Shown one piece after another: positions 33,239 to 42,055 of a stretch of 64,000 bases of DNA (position 1 is its first letter; each line of letters opens with the position of its first letter). The translations under genes and the position numbers were made by a program. This DNA comes from Clostridia bacterium (GTDB lineage Bacteria > Bacillota > Clostridia > Oscillospirales > Acutalibacteraceae), in assembly GCA_017549285.1 (NCBI GenBank), contig JAFYVE010000027.1:16835-80834 (forward strand). Direction: 5' to 3'. The notes under the pieces were generated by a model that searched no databases, was not told where the DNA came from, and saw only the letters and a program-made list of their open reading frames with translations.

Positions 33239-34575
33239 TCCATTTTATCAATTATCATTTTATAAGGCATAACCATGCCTTCATTCATTTTATTTCCCAT
33301 TTTTGCTCTCACTTTGGGTGAAGCATTAAGGCCGCCTACAAGATACATCAGCATCGACATTGCAAATTTCTTCTGCGGGAAGTCATACTGACCGTGTGAT
33401 TTGAAGAACTTGTGGTCAGCCTTCATAAGACCTCTCATCTGATATATAAGGTCACGGAAAATTCTCATTCCGCCCACGCCGTAGAAATTCTGAGGCTGTG
33501 TGTTCTTATGTTTAAGAGCATAATCAAGTGAAGAAGCAAGTTTGTCAATTTCATAATCGGTGTTTTCTTCATCAGTTGCGATACCGGCAAGAATATTTCC
33601 GCCGACCTGTGCTCTGCCTTCAAGAATCATCTGAAGGTTTGTTTCTTCACCATAGTTACCACTGATAAGGTAACCTACGGGCATACCGATTGTAACTGTT
33701 CTGTGACCGTTGCAGAACTGACGGTCATCATACATCTTGAAAACGGAACCCATTGAATGGTCCTTGATTTTAAATGCATAAATTATTGCATCAGCTGTCT
33801 GGATATCGTTTCTCAGGAAATTGTCAAACCCGTCCTTGTAAACGCATACACCGTCTGCGGCACATCTGAAACATCCGAGGCATCCGCCCTTGAACGGATA
33901 TTCTCTGATATTTATAAATCTTGTCTTATAGGGGAGCTTAGCTGAAAAACGGCTTATCATATTTTTTAGTTGTTCATCGTTTTCTGATACATCACCCACA
34001 ATAACAACATTTCCGCTTTTGTTTTCATTATTTTCTTCAATTGCCGTTGCAGGTACGGGAGTAAATTCATCATTTTTGTAAACGGGCTTTTCAAAATATT
34101 TGTTTTCGGCACACCAGATGAAGTATTCAAAGAAACTTTCTGCTTCCTTGCGTCCTTTTTCTGTTGTAAGGTCATCCATATCGGCTGAAAGCCCTCTGAT
34201 GTAATTTATACCCATATCGTCACAGTTATCCTGAATATATTTATGAGCCGTTACATCGTAAAAATGCTTTGATGTTGTAATCTGAGTTGCAATTTTGCCT
34301 TTAACGTCAACATTGTTTTCTTTCATCAGTTCAATGAAACGGTGAAGCTGACATGTCGCAATAAAAGTATAAACAGGGTAGGCGAAAAGCAAAGCATCCG
34401 CATTTTTAATAAGTTCTGCAGATTCTTTGAAATCTCTTTCAATTGCCTTTATCTTCTGACCCACGTGAAGAATGTTGAATGTGTGGTCAGGGTACTTTTT
34501 CTGAAGATAAAGAACTGTATGGAGAGTAATGCTGTAATCACCCTTGGGGCTTCCGTTGAGAACGAGTATATTCAT
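33229..34575 (-). CDS. Tandem NADPH-dependent FMN reductase-like flavoprotein
   Basis: A 448-residue protein with two flavodoxin-like halves. The first (about 1-180) opens MNILVLNGSPKGDYSITLH, the FMN phosphate-binding loop, with ADALLFAYPVYTF near 68. The second (about 193-330) opens NVVIVGDVSENDEQLKNMI and has GGCLGCFRCAADGVCVYKDGF, a cysteine pattern common in iron-sulfur flavoproteins, then the flavin-contact region ADAIIYAFKIKDHSMGSV. A helical C-terminal extension of about 100 residues follows. The second phosphate-binding loop is degenerate, so it may not bind FMN. The gene precedes the aldo/keto reductase on the same strand, and electron transfer between them is plausible but inferred. 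Confidence 0.75.
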   Translation of the reverse strand: MNILVLNGSPKGDYSITLHTVLYLQKKYPDHTFNILHVGQKIKAIERDFKESAELIKNADALLFAYPVYTFIATCQLHRFIELMKENNVDVKGKIATQITTSKHFYDVTAHKYIQDNCDDMGINYIRGLSADMDDLTTEKGRKEAESFFEYFIWCAENKYFEKPVYKNDEFTPVPATAIEENNENKSGNVVIVGDVSENDEQLKNMISRFSAKLPYKTRFINIREYPFKGGCLGCFRCAADGVCVYKDGFDNFLRNDIQTADAIIYAFKIKDHSMGSVFKMYDDRQFCNGHRTVTIGMPVGYLISGNYGEETNLQMILEGRAQVGGNILAGIATDEENTDYEIDKLASSLDYALKHKNTQPQNFYGVGGMRIFRDLIYQMRGLMKADHKFFKSHGQYDFPQKKFAMSMLMYLVGGLNASPKVRAKMGNKMNEGMVMPYKMIIDKMDKQ

Positions 34576-34655
34576 GTTGTTTTCTCACCTTGGTAAAATA
34601 TTTTATTATATTATATCTTATAAATACTGTTTAGTCAAATACTTTTACATAAGAA

Positions 34656-34683
34656 AACGGTCCCTGAATTTCAGAGACCGTAA
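34656..34683 (-). terminator. Terminator of the lipoprotein gene
   Basis: Imperfect stem ACGGTC-CTGAA / TTCAG-GACCGT; the minus-strand transcript then reads TTTTCTTATG. Confidence 0.7.
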
Positions 34684-34688
34684 TTTGT

Positions 34689-35525
34689 TTATGCTATTGA
34701 GAATACATTAAGAATTGAGCCTGTGAGTGTAAGGCCGTTGAGTGAAATGGGGGTAAGCACCTGAGGAATGAAAGCTGTGACTTCCATACTCATCTGCTGA
34801 AGACCTGTTGAATCATAAACTTCAATGTGCTTGAGTACACCGTCGAGAGTATAAATTCTGATTGTGCCGTATTCTGTTTTATAAGTTGAACAGAGATGTT
34901 CGATGTCATTGATTTTTGACATATATTCTGAGTATTCACCGTCTTTGATATACTGTGAATAGTCCATGTTCTGGTCAAAGTTTGACATCATACTCTTCAT
35001 TTCATTCATTTCTGCACCTGTGAAAGAAATGCCGTATGCAGAAAAACTGTTGAGTACCTGATCAAGGCTGTCAATTGCAGCTTCGTCAATCTTTGCGTAA
35101 AGATTGTTTGTTGTGTTTGCAATATAGGGGACGGCATCAATGTAATACATCGCAAGCTTCATCTGGCGTGAGTTCATTTCCATGCGGTAGTTGTCGTTGT
35201 CACATGTCATCTTCATGTCAATTGTGTCACCGCCGGTAAGTTTCATTGTGCCTGCCATATAGAAAACCTTTGATTCAAGAGTGCTGATGATATCTTTGAT
35301 TGATTCACCGTCAGCAGGTTTCTGTGTTGTTGTTTCGGGAACAGTAGTGGTTTCGGGTACTGTTGTTGTTTCAGGCACAGTTGTTGTTTCGGGAACTGTA
35401 GTTGTTTCAACAATTGTGTCAACAGGCTCTGCGTTTGTTTCCGGTTCCTGATTGCCTTTGTCAGAACAACCTGCAAATGCAGTAATCATAACAAGCGAAA
35501 GAATAAGACATATAATTTTTTTCAT
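34689..35525 (-). CDS. Secreted lipoprotein of unknown function with TTVPE repeats
   Basis: A 278-residue lipoprotein. The signal peptide ends in FAGC (mature Cys about 19). A Thr/Pro/Glu linker contains four to five copies of TTVPE at about 39-65. The remainder is a globular domain resembling the small LolA/LppX-like lipoprotein type (YMAGTMKLTGGDTIDMKMTCDNDNYRMEM...), but no family is certain. It should be anchored on the outer face of the membrane. The start at 35525 follows GAGGTG; the longer frame to 35570 has no such site. The gene is flanked by its own terminator and by a divergent gene. Confidence 0.75.
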   Translation of the reverse strand: MKKIICLILSLVMITAFAGCSDKGNQEPETNAEPVDTIVETTTVPETTTVPETTTVPETTTVPETTTQKPADGESIKDIISTLESKVFYMAGTMKLTGGDTIDMKMTCDNDNYRMEMNSRQMKLAMYYIDAVPYIANTTNNLYAKIDEAAIDSLDQVLNSFSAYGISFTGAEMNEMKSMMSNFDQNMDYSQYIKDGEYSEYMSKINDIEHLCSTYKTEYGTIRIYTLDGVLKHIEVYDSTGLQQMSMEVTAFIPQVLTPISLNGLTLTGSILNVFSIA

Positions 35526-35668
35526 TTTAAAACACCTCTTTATATATAATAACACGCATATATTAACCAAAGTTAAACAATGTTATAATTTATTGTTTCG
35601 TTTTTTTGCTGAAAAATAAAATATATGAAAAAAATTTTTTATCAGAGTTATAGAAATTAAAAAAAATA

Positions 35669-35697
35669 TTGCAATAAACAGATATTAGTGTTATAAT
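35669..35697 (+). promoter_or_regulatory. Sigma-A promoter of the CofE-like gene
   Basis: TTGCAA 35669-35674, a 17-base spacer, and consensus TATAAT 35692-35697. Confidence 0.8.
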
Positions 35698-35776
35698 TAT
35701 ACGGTATTTGAAGAATTATATTCTTGTAAAAGCACACACTCAGTAAAGTTTTTATCTTTTAAGGAGATGTAGAAAT

Positions 35777-36970
35777 ATGAGCCGTACTATAGGTACAGTA
35801 TCAAGAGGCGTCAGAGCTCCTATCATCAGAAACGGTGATGACATCGTTGAAATCGTTACTTCAAGTGTTCTTGAAGCGGCAGCAGATGAAGGATTCAAAT
35901 TCCACGACAAAGATATCGTTGCAATGACAGAAGCTATCGTTGCACGTGCACAGGGCAACTATGCAACAGTTGATGATATCGCAGAAGATGTAAAGGCAAA
36001 ATTCGGCGGTGAAACAGTAGGTGTTATTTTCCCCATTCTCAGCCGTAACAGATTTGCAATCTGTCTCAGAGGTATCGCAAAGGGGGCAAAGAAAGTTGTT
36101 CTTATGCTTTCATATCCTTCTGACGAAGTAGGTAACCATCTTATCAGCCTTGATATGATGGATGAAAAGGGTGTTGACCCTTACAATGATGTTCTTACAC
36201 TTGAAAAATACCGTGAACTTTTCGGTTATGTAAAGCACAGATTCACAGGTATGGATTACGTTGCATATTATGAAGAACTCATCCGTGGTTGCGGTGCAGA
36301 AGCTGAAATCATTTTTGCTAACAATCCCAAGGCTATCCTTAACTATACAAAGAATGTTCTTTGCTGTGATATCCACACAAGACAGAGAACAAAGAGAATC
36401 CTTAAGAACGCAGGCGGTGAAATCGTTCTCGGTCTTGATGATATTCTCAATGCTCCCGTAAACGGAAGCGGTTTCAATCCCGATTACGGCCTTCTCGGTT
36501 CAAACAAGGCAACAGAAGACCAGATCAAGCTTTTCCCCAAGGATTGTCAGGAAGTTGTTGATGCAATCCAGAAGAAGCTCTTTGATGCAACAGGCAAGAA
36601 CATTGAAGTTATGGTTTACGGCGACGGCGCATTCAAAGATCCCGTAGGTAAAATCTGGGAGCTTGCAGACCCCGTTGTTTCACCTGCTTACACAAAGGGA
36701 CTTGAAGGTACACCCAACGAGCTCAAGCTCAAGTATCTTGCAGATAATGATTTCGCAGATCTTTCAGGTGACGAACTCAAGGTTGCTATCAAAGAAAAGA
36801 TTACTGAAAAAGACTCAGACCTCTTCGGTCAGATGGCTTCAGAGGGTACAACACCCCGTCAGCTTACAGACCTTATCGGTTCACTCTGTGACCTTACATC
36901 AGGTTCAGGTGACAAGGGAACACCCATCGTCTTTATTCAGGGTTATTTCGATAACTATACAACAGAATAA
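35777..36970 (+). CDS. F420-0:gamma-glutamyl ligase (CofE)-like protein
   Basis: A 397-residue cytoplasmic protein resembling the coenzyme F420-0:L-glutamate ligase family. IGTVSRGVRAPIIRNGDDIVEIV opens the fold. DKDIVAMTEAIVARAQGNYATVDDIAEDVK near 44-73 and PVNGSGFNPDYGLLGSN near 231 match conserved regions. The protein is longer than archaeal CofE (about 250 residues). No other F420 biosynthesis gene is in the window and the inferred host group is not known for F420, so the real substrate of the ligation may differ. Strong promoter, AAGGAGAT ribosome binding site and terminator: a single-gene unit. Confidence 0.75.
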   Translation: MSRTIGTVSRGVRAPIIRNGDDIVEIVTSSVLEAAADEGFKFHDKDIVAMTEAIVARAQGNYATVDDIAEDVKAKFGGETVGVIFPILSRNRFAICLRGIAKGAKKVVLMLSYPSDEVGNHLISLDMMDEKGVDPYNDVLTLEKYRELFGYVKHRFTGMDYVAYYEELIRGCGAEAEIIFANNPKAILNYTKNVLCCDIHTRQRTKRILKNAGGEIVLGLDDILNAPVNGSGFNPDYGLLGSNKATEDQIKLFPKDCQEVVDAIQKKLFDATGKNIEVMVYGDGAFKDPVGKIWELADPVVSPAYTKGLEGTPNELKLKYLADNDFADLSGDELKVAIKEKITEKDSDLFGQMASEGTTPRQLTDLIGSLCDLTSGSGDKGTPIVFIQGYFDNYTTE

Positions 36971-36986
36971 TTCAGAATTTATGCAA

Positions 36987-37018
36987 CAAGACATCCTGAA
37001 AAAGGATGTCTTGTTTTT
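36987..37018 (+). terminator. Terminator of the CofE-like gene
   Basis: An 11-bp perfect stem CAAGACATCCT / AGGATGTCTTG followed by TTTTT. Confidence 0.9.
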
Positions 37019-37024
37019 ATAATA

Positions 37025-37308
37025 AATCAGAATTTGTCGGGATAATTTGAATTAACCAATCGTAGGGACCGATGCCCACATCGGTCCGCATTTGTCGAAG
37101 ACAAATCGGAAATCTCTGATTTCCGTTAACAAAACAAATTAATTTATTGTAATTGAACGATTTTCAATCGTTATTGCTCCGTTACACTCCGCAATCGGAC
37201 CGATGTAGGCATCGGTCCCTACATAATTTGTTTTTCCTGAAATCATTGTACATTGTAAATTGTAAATTGTACATTGTTCATTGAAAGACCTCGACAAATT
37301 ATTGTTTG
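37025..37308. repeat. AATTTGTCG-family palindromic element, long composite copy
   Basis: Left end AATCAGAATTTGTCGGGAT at 37025; right end TCGACAAATTATTGTTTG at 37291-37308. Inside are hairpins GGACCGATG...CATCGGTCC (37067-37087), ATTTGTCGAAGACAAAT (37090-37106), CGGAAATC/GATTTCCG (37107-37125) and AACGATT/AATCGTT (37157-37173), then a second GGACCGATG/CATCGGTCC module, then ATTGTACATTGTAAATTG-type tandem repeats. The string beginning AACCAATCGTAGGGACCGAT is shared with the copy at 41903. It fills the gap between two convergent genes (36971-37352). Confidence 0.7.
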
Positions 37309-37319
37309 TAAAGAAGAAC

Positions 37320-37340
37320 GAGCCGTGCATTGCACGGCTC
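37320..37340 (-). terminator. Hairpin after the beta-helix protein gene
   Basis: A near-perfect GAGCCGTGCA / TGCACGGCTC palindrome 13-33 bases past the minus-strand stop codon. The U-tail is weak (GTTCTTCTTT). Confidence 0.55.
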
Positions 37341-37352
37341 GGATTGTTTTTA

Positions 37353-39485
37353 TCAGAATTTAGTGATTGTACCTGCATCATAAGCGAAGGGAACAAATCC
37401 TGCTTTAAGTGCGGGGCTGTTTTCAGCAAGTGTGAAATCTCTGTTTGCTGCATCTTTAAAGAGAGGATTTTCGTAAACAGCGTTATTGTAATAACCTCTT
37501 GCAGTCATAACAACGAGTGTATGTCTGTCAACAAGTTTTGTTGAATTACCTGAATAAACATTACCGCCGTTTGTGTAATCCCAGTAGAGATTGCTGTCGT
37601 CAACAAACCAGTTTCTCTTTACACAATTTTTATACATAACGGTATTGTCACCTACAAGGATATTGTTTGTGAGAGTGAGAGAATTGTGGTCTTCATTCTT
37701 TGTGATGATGAACTGACCTTCACCGCCGAAAGCAAAAATATTGTTTCTTATAATATTTTCTTTACCGTAATGCTGATGGAATGTCTGTGATGAACAATCG
37801 TAAACAAGATTGTTTTCAACTGTCATATAGCTTGAACCTTCGTCAAGGTAAATACCCCAACCACCGTAGCCGTAAGCACCTTCGTCGCAGCCTACATTGT
37901 AGATAATATTTCCTGAAAGAACGGTGTCGGGCTGAATACCGAGTGTGTAGATGCCGCCCATATCTGAGAGCCAGCCGTTGCCGATGTTATAGATAAGATT
38001 ATCTTTAACCTGAATGTTATTTGTGGGATTATCTGCATAGCCCCAGTTCCAGCCTACTGAAATACCTGTGTACCAGCCGTCGTGAATTTCATTGTTTGAA
38101 AGCTCGCAATCGATTGCGTGAGTGAGAAGGATACCGATAGCATTGTTGAAAATTCTGCCATAGAAACCGATGTGACAGTCTTTAACATTGATATTCTTTG
38201 TTGTTGCGGGAACAACAAAGTCGCCGTCAATGAATACTGCATTTCCGCCGATTTCATTGAACATACAGCTTGTAATATTGCAGTTTTCTGATGCTTTATT
38301 GAACTTTATTGCTGTGTATGAAATGTTTTCAAAACGGCAATCTGTAAAATTGATACCATTTGATGCTGAAACATTGATTGCCGCAGGAACTTCGTATGCA
38401 GCCTGAGGATGTTCACCGCCAAGTTCTATATTATTATAGAGAGGATGTGATGCGTCAAAGACGTTATTGAAAAAAGCACCGTTAACGGGATTCCAGTCTG
38501 AGTTTATGAAATCAATACCCTGAAATGCGATGTTTTCTGCATTGTTGAATGTAAGGAATTGTTCTGTAATACCTGCATAAAGTACGGTGTTATCAACTGT
38601 ATCGCCCTCTTCGGGGATGTAATAAAGCTTTTGTTCGCTTCTGTCAAGATACCATTCACCGGGAAGTGAAAGAGCTTCTTTTACATTTTCAAAAACATAG
38701 TTATCATCAACTCTGAGAGTCATTGCTGTGGGCTTGGTTGTTTCTATTCTGCCTGTTGCTGTGTCAACAGAATGAAGCGGAAGATGTTCGTCGCACCAGT
38801 AGTGCATAACTTTTACTTCAACATCGCCGATGTTTGCAAAATTGAGAACATTCTCTTTGTGAGCATAGAAAGCAAGACCGTGTGTAAAGAATTCAACATT
38901 CCATTCTGAAGGGATTCCTTCTGCTGTTGCAGGGTCAGCAATTTTAAAAACATCGTTCTTGGGATACTGTGAACGTGAAAGCCTTCTGTTACCCTTGAAA
39001 AGTGAACGGAAATAATCATCTTCGGAGTTGATTTCAACACCTGTAACAAAAGCATTTACACCGTTGATTGTGGTTTCAGTCCAGTCTGAATATGCCTTTG
39101 CACCTGAGAATTCAACCTTTTCATCGGGATATGAACGGTAAAGCACATCTGCCTTGTCATCTGCCGTGAAATTTACTGTATCTTCAATGAAATATGTACC
39201 TTCTCTGAACCATACTGTTACTGAATCACCGTCTTTTGATTTTGCAAGTTCTTTTGCCTTTTCAAAAGTTTTTACGGGAGCAGCTTCAGAGCCGTTGTTA
39301 TTGTCATCACCGTAGGGTGAGACCATAATGTCGTTTGCGCCGAAAACGAATTCGCCCTCATCAAACACTACCTGTTCCTTGGCTGTTTCTGTCTCTGCAA
39401 AAATGCCCTCAACAGGTGCAGCAGGACTGAAAATCATAGTAAACCAAGTCATCATAGCCGTAAAGAATGCAATAATCTTTGTCAT
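37353..39485 (-). CDS. Secreted right-handed parallel beta-helix protein (possible GH141-type glycosidase)
   Basis: A 710-residue exported protein with a signal peptide at about 1-30. An opening ANDIMVSPYGDDNNNGSEAAPVKTFEKAKELAK follows, typical of beta-helix carbohydrate enzymes. A jelly-roll-like section precedes a long series of parallel beta-helix coils rich in Asn ladders (INVSASNGINFTDCRFENISYTAIKFNK..., NIQVKDNLIYNIGNGW...). Gene context (an intracellular GH29 fucosidase two genes upstream) makes a fucose- or pectin-directed glycosidase plausible, and GH141 is the best guess. Catalytic residues could not be assigned. GAGGTA precedes the ATG, 11 bases after the nitroreductase stop. Confidence 0.75.
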   Translation of the reverse strand: MTKIIAFFTAMMTWFTMIFSPAAPVEGIFAETETAKEQVVFDEGEFVFGANDIMVSPYGDDNNNGSEAAPVKTFEKAKELAKSKDGDSVTVWFREGTYFIEDTVNFTADDKADVLYRSYPDEKVEFSGAKAYSDWTETTINGVNAFVTGVEINSEDDYFRSLFKGNRRLSRSQYPKNDVFKIADPATAEGIPSEWNVEFFTHGLAFYAHKENVLNFANIGDVEVKVMHYWCDEHLPLHSVDTATGRIETTKPTAMTLRVDDNYVFENVKEALSLPGEWYLDRSEQKLYYIPEEGDTVDNTVLYAGITEQFLTFNNAENIAFQGIDFINSDWNPVNGAFFNNVFDASHPLYNNIELGGEHPQAAYEVPAAINVSASNGINFTDCRFENISYTAIKFNKASENCNITSCMFNEIGGNAVFIDGDFVVPATTKNINVKDCHIGFYGRIFNNAIGILLTHAIDCELSNNEIHDGWYTGISVGWNWGYADNPTNNIQVKDNLIYNIGNGWLSDMGGIYTLGIQPDTVLSGNIIYNVGCDEGAYGYGGWGIYLDEGSSYMTVENNLVYDCSSQTFHQHYGKENIIRNNIFAFGGEGQFIITKNEDHNSLTLTNNILVGDNTVMYKNCVKRNWFVDDSNLYWDYTNGGNVYSGNSTKLVDRHTLVVMTARGYYNNAVYENPLFKDAANRDFTLAENSPALKAGFVPFAYDAGTITKF

Positions 39486-39496
39486 AATTTTCTACC

Positions 39497-40159
39497 TCAG
39501 ATCCATTCAAATTCGTGTCCGTCCGCACCAAGCTCAAAATGATATTTTGCAATGCCTAAATCCATTTTTGAGTAAGGTCCGAACAATGCTTTTGCTTTTA
39601 CTTTGTTATCATCAACGAGTGTAAAGTGAAACTTCTGCTGATTCATTGCCGTGGGCGCTGTAAGAACTGCATCCATAGCATTTCTGAACCAATCGGGCAT
39701 TTCACCGTTCACCGTGCAAAGTTCATCAAGGGGTTTGTTTTTGTGCTCTCTGCCGTTATGGACACCGTAACCGACAGAAATCACAATCTGCAGCTTTTCA
39801 CCTTTGTTGCAGGTGTATTTTGTTTTTCCTTTGCTGAAAGTGAGAGCAACCCAACAGGTATTGAGTCCTAACATCTGACAAAGGAGAACAAGCTCTTCAC
39901 CGTAATAGCCTATTTCTTCGTTTCTGCCGTTTTCGGAGCAGATTGCAATATAATCAGTACATCCCGAAAAATGCCCGTATGAAGCCATTGTGCCCGTGAA
40001 AGCTTCAGGCTCGTTTGTCACAAACTGAATATTGAGCCCTGTTTCTTCATTGATTGAAGCAATTGCTTTTTCAATTTCCTGAATTTTTTCGGGTTCAATA
40101 GGTTTGTCTGTATATCGTCTTACGGAATGTCTTTCTTTCATTGCCTGTAAAATGTCCAT
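39497..40159 (-). CDS. Nitroreductase family flavoprotein
   Basis: A 220-residue FMN-dependent oxidoreductase. The opening MDILQAMKERHSVRRYTDKPIE contains the FMN-phosphate-binding RxSxRxY motif. GYYGEELVLLCQMLGLNTCWVAL near 85-107 and APTAMNQQKFHFTLVDD near 170 are further family positions. It resembles the TM1586-type nitroreductases of anaerobes. The substrate is unknown. It starts one base after the fucosidase stop and ends 11 bases before the beta-helix gene, so it sits in the middle of a three-gene operon; a direct role in glycan use is not obvious. Confidence 0.88.
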   Translation of the reverse strand: MDILQAMKERHSVRRYTDKPIEPEKIQEIEKAIASINEETGLNIQFVTNEPEAFTGTMASYGHFSGCTDYIAICSENGRNEEIGYYGEELVLLCQMLGLNTCWVALTFSKGKTKYTCNKGEKLQIVISVGYGVHNGREHKNKPLDELCTVNGEMPDWFRNAMDAVLTAPTAMNQQKFHFTLVDDNKVKAKALFGPYSKMDLGIAKYHFELGADGHEFEWI

Positions 40160-40160
40160 A

Positions 40161-41171
40161 TCAGAACTCCTTTCCTGCTTTAAGTAATATTTCCTGTGAA
40201 AATGACGGGATTCTGCCCAGTCCGTCAGGACCTACATTGAGAAGATAGTTGACGCCCATTGAATTGAGTCTTTTTCTGCGTTCAACAACCGTTTCGGGTG
40301 AAATCCAGTTCTGGTCGTAATATTTATATCCCCACGATGAATTGAGTGTACCTGCTGTTTCATAAAGTCCGTAAGGGGAGTATTTGAAGCCGTCAAGGCT
40401 GTTTGGGTCGATATCTTCTGCCTTTTCGGGCTTTTCGGTGGGATATTCGTTGTCACCGAGTGAAACGTAATCATAAGCACCGTTGCCGATTCGTGAATTT
40501 ATAAGACAATCAGGCTGATATTCTTTTACAAGTCTGTTGAGTTCAAGACTCTGTTCAGGAGTGATTGTATGAGGCACATCAAACCAGATAAGGCACAGAT
40601 CACCGTAATTAGTGAGAATTTCTTTTACCTGAGGCTTGATTTTCTCTTCAAAGCAGATTGAAAAATCCTTTTTCTCTCTTTCGGGGAAATCCCAACTGTT
40701 GTCCCACGAAACACCGGAGCAACCTGAGAATTTATCATATCCTCCGCCGTGGAAGTGATGCCAGTCGAGTTCCTGAGAATAGTAAAGTCCGAATTTCAGA
40801 CCGTATTTATAACAGGCTTCAGCTAATTCACCTACAACATCACGTCCGAAGGGTGTTGCATCAACAATGTTGTATTTATCAACCTTTGAATGAAACATAG
40901 CAAACCCGTCGTGATGTTTTGAAGTGAATACAAAATATTTCATACCGCTGTCTTTTGCAAGTTTAATCCATTCATCAGCATTGAAATAAACAGGATTGAA
41001 AGCTTTTGCAAGATTTTCGTATTCCGCATTGGGAATCGCCATAAAGCTCTGAATCCATTCGGCATAATCATTTACCCTTCGGTTTTTGTATTCACCGGCA
41101 AGAAGTGAATATAATCCCCAATGAGCCATCATACCGTATTCAGCTTGTCTGAACCATTCTCTGTTGTCCAT
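40161..41171 (-). CDS. Alpha-L-fucosidase (GH29), catalytic domain only
   Basis: A 336-residue GH29 enzyme that removes alpha-linked L-fucose from glycans. FRQAEYGMMAHWGLYSLLAGEY near 8-29, YFVFTSKHHDGFAMFHSKVDKYNIVDATPFGRDVVGELAEAC near 79-120 and the nucleophile Asp in LCLIWFDVPHT near 197 are all present. It lacks the C-terminal beta-sandwich that brings most family members to about 450 residues. No signal peptide is present, so it probably acts on fucosylated oligosaccharides already imported. AAGGTGA precedes the ATG. First gene of the operon with nitroreductase and beta-helix protein. fucI is about 20 kb away at 59671. Confidence 0.9.
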   Translation of the reverse strand: MDNREWFRQAEYGMMAHWGLYSLLAGEYKNRRVNDYAEWIQSFMAIPNAEYENLAKAFNPVYFNADEWIKLAKDSGMKYFVFTSKHHDGFAMFHSKVDKYNIVDATPFGRDVVGELAEACYKYGLKFGLYYSQELDWHHFHGGGYDKFSGCSGVSWDNSWDFPEREKKDFSICFEEKIKPQVKEILTNYGDLCLIWFDVPHTITPEQSLELNRLVKEYQPDCLINSRIGNGAYDYVSLGDNEYPTEKPEKAEDIDPNSLDGFKYSPYGLYETAGTLNSSWGYKYYDQNWISPETVVERRKRLNSMGVNYLLNVGPDGLGRIPSFSQEILLKAGKEF

Positions 41172-41230
41172 ATAATCACCTTATATATTATAATTGATTA
41201 AAAATAAAAAGGCAAGAAAAATAAATAAAG

Positions 41231-41259
41231 TTGTTTTTTTCTTATTATTATAGTATAAT
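41231..41259 (+). promoter_or_regulatory. Sigma-A promoter of the flavin reductase gene
   Basis: TTGTTT 41231-41236, a 17-base spacer, and consensus TATAAT 41254-41259. Confidence 0.75.
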
Positions 41260-41301
41260 AACTGCACAAGGTCTGATTACCTGAGATAAGGAGAGAATAA
41301 T

Positions 41302-41859
41302 ATGAGAAAAAATTTCGGTTCAAAGCCTATGCTTTACCCTATGCCCGTACTGATTATCGGCACATATGATGAAAACAATATTCCTGATGCGATGAATGCA
41401 GCATGGGGCGGAATAAGTGAAGAAAATGAAATCTCAATCTGTGTAAGCGATGACCATAAAACAGCAAAGAATGTTGTTGTTTCAGGTGCTTTCACGGTAA
41501 GTGTAGCAGATGAGAAAAATCTTGTTTCAGCTGATTATGTGGGACTTGTTTCAGGTAACAATGCGCCCGATAAAATAAAGAATGCAGGCTGGACTGCAGC
41601 AAAAAGTGAGTTCGTGAACGCTCCTGTTTTCTGTGAGCTTCCGATGACACTTGAATGCAGACTCAAAAGCTATGATGAAGCAACCTGCAGACTTGTGGGT
41701 GAAATCGTGAATGTGAGTGCAGACGAAAGTATTCTCACAGACGGCAAAATTGACCTTGCAAAATTCAGTCCGATTACATATGACCCCGTGAATCATAATT
41801 ATCTGACACTTGGCAGGGTAGCAGGAAAAGCTTTCTGCGACGGAAAAAAGCTTAAATAA
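41302..41859 (+). CDS. Flavin reductase-like FMN-binding protein
   Basis: A 185-residue protein of the flavin reductase/split-barrel family. PMPVLIIGTYDENNIPDAMNAAWGGISEENEISICVS is the FMN-binding opening. KTAKNVVVSGAFTVSVADEKNLVSADYVGLVSG and FCELPMTLECRLKSY follow in the standard order. Such proteins reduce free flavin with NAD(P)H or serve as flavin-dependent oxidoreductases. The role here is unknown. It is a single gene between its own promoter and terminator, with AAGGAGAG before the ATG. Confidence 0.85.
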   Translation: MRKNFGSKPMLYPMPVLIIGTYDENNIPDAMNAAWGGISEENEISICVSDDHKTAKNVVVSGAFTVSVADEKNLVSADYVGLVSGNNAPDKIKNAGWTAAKSEFVNAPVFCELPMTLECRLKSYDEATCRLVGEIVNVSADESILTDGKIDLAKFSPITYDPVNHNYLTLGRVAGKAFCDGKKLK

Positions 41860-41863
41860 AACA

Positions 41864-41899
41864 ACACAACCGAGGCTGAAAACAGCTTCGGTTGTGTTT
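41864..41899 (+). terminator. Terminator of the flavin reductase gene
   Basis: Stem ACACAACCGA / TCGGTTGTGT with an extended G-T rich middle; a short T-run follows. Confidence 0.8.
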
Positions 41900-41902
41900 A
41901 TA

Positions 41903-42055
41903 AATCAGAATTTATCGGTCTGTTTGAATAAACCAATCGTAGGGACCGATGCCCACATCGGTCCCTACATAATTTGTTTTTACCGAGAACGGACGCCCGA
42001 TGGGCGCCCCTACGTTGTAATTTTTAATTTAACGTCACTGACAAATTATTGTTTA
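41903..42055. repeat. AATTTGTCG-family palindromic element, medium copy
   Basis: Left end AATCAGAATTTATCGG; right end CTGACAAATTATTGTTTA, containing the minus-strand stop of the DUF4317 gene. Inside is GGACCGATG...CATCGGTCC, in the same context (AACCAATCGTAGGGACCGAT) as the copy at 37025. A second module, GGACGCCCGATGGGCGCCCC, reads as the inverse of the one in the 33106 copy. Confidence 0.7.

Noticed and set aside
36110-36376. Antisense frames within the CofE-like gene, and similar long shadows in other genes
   Set aside because: They follow from strong codon bias on the coding strand. None has its own ribosome binding site or recognisable domain.
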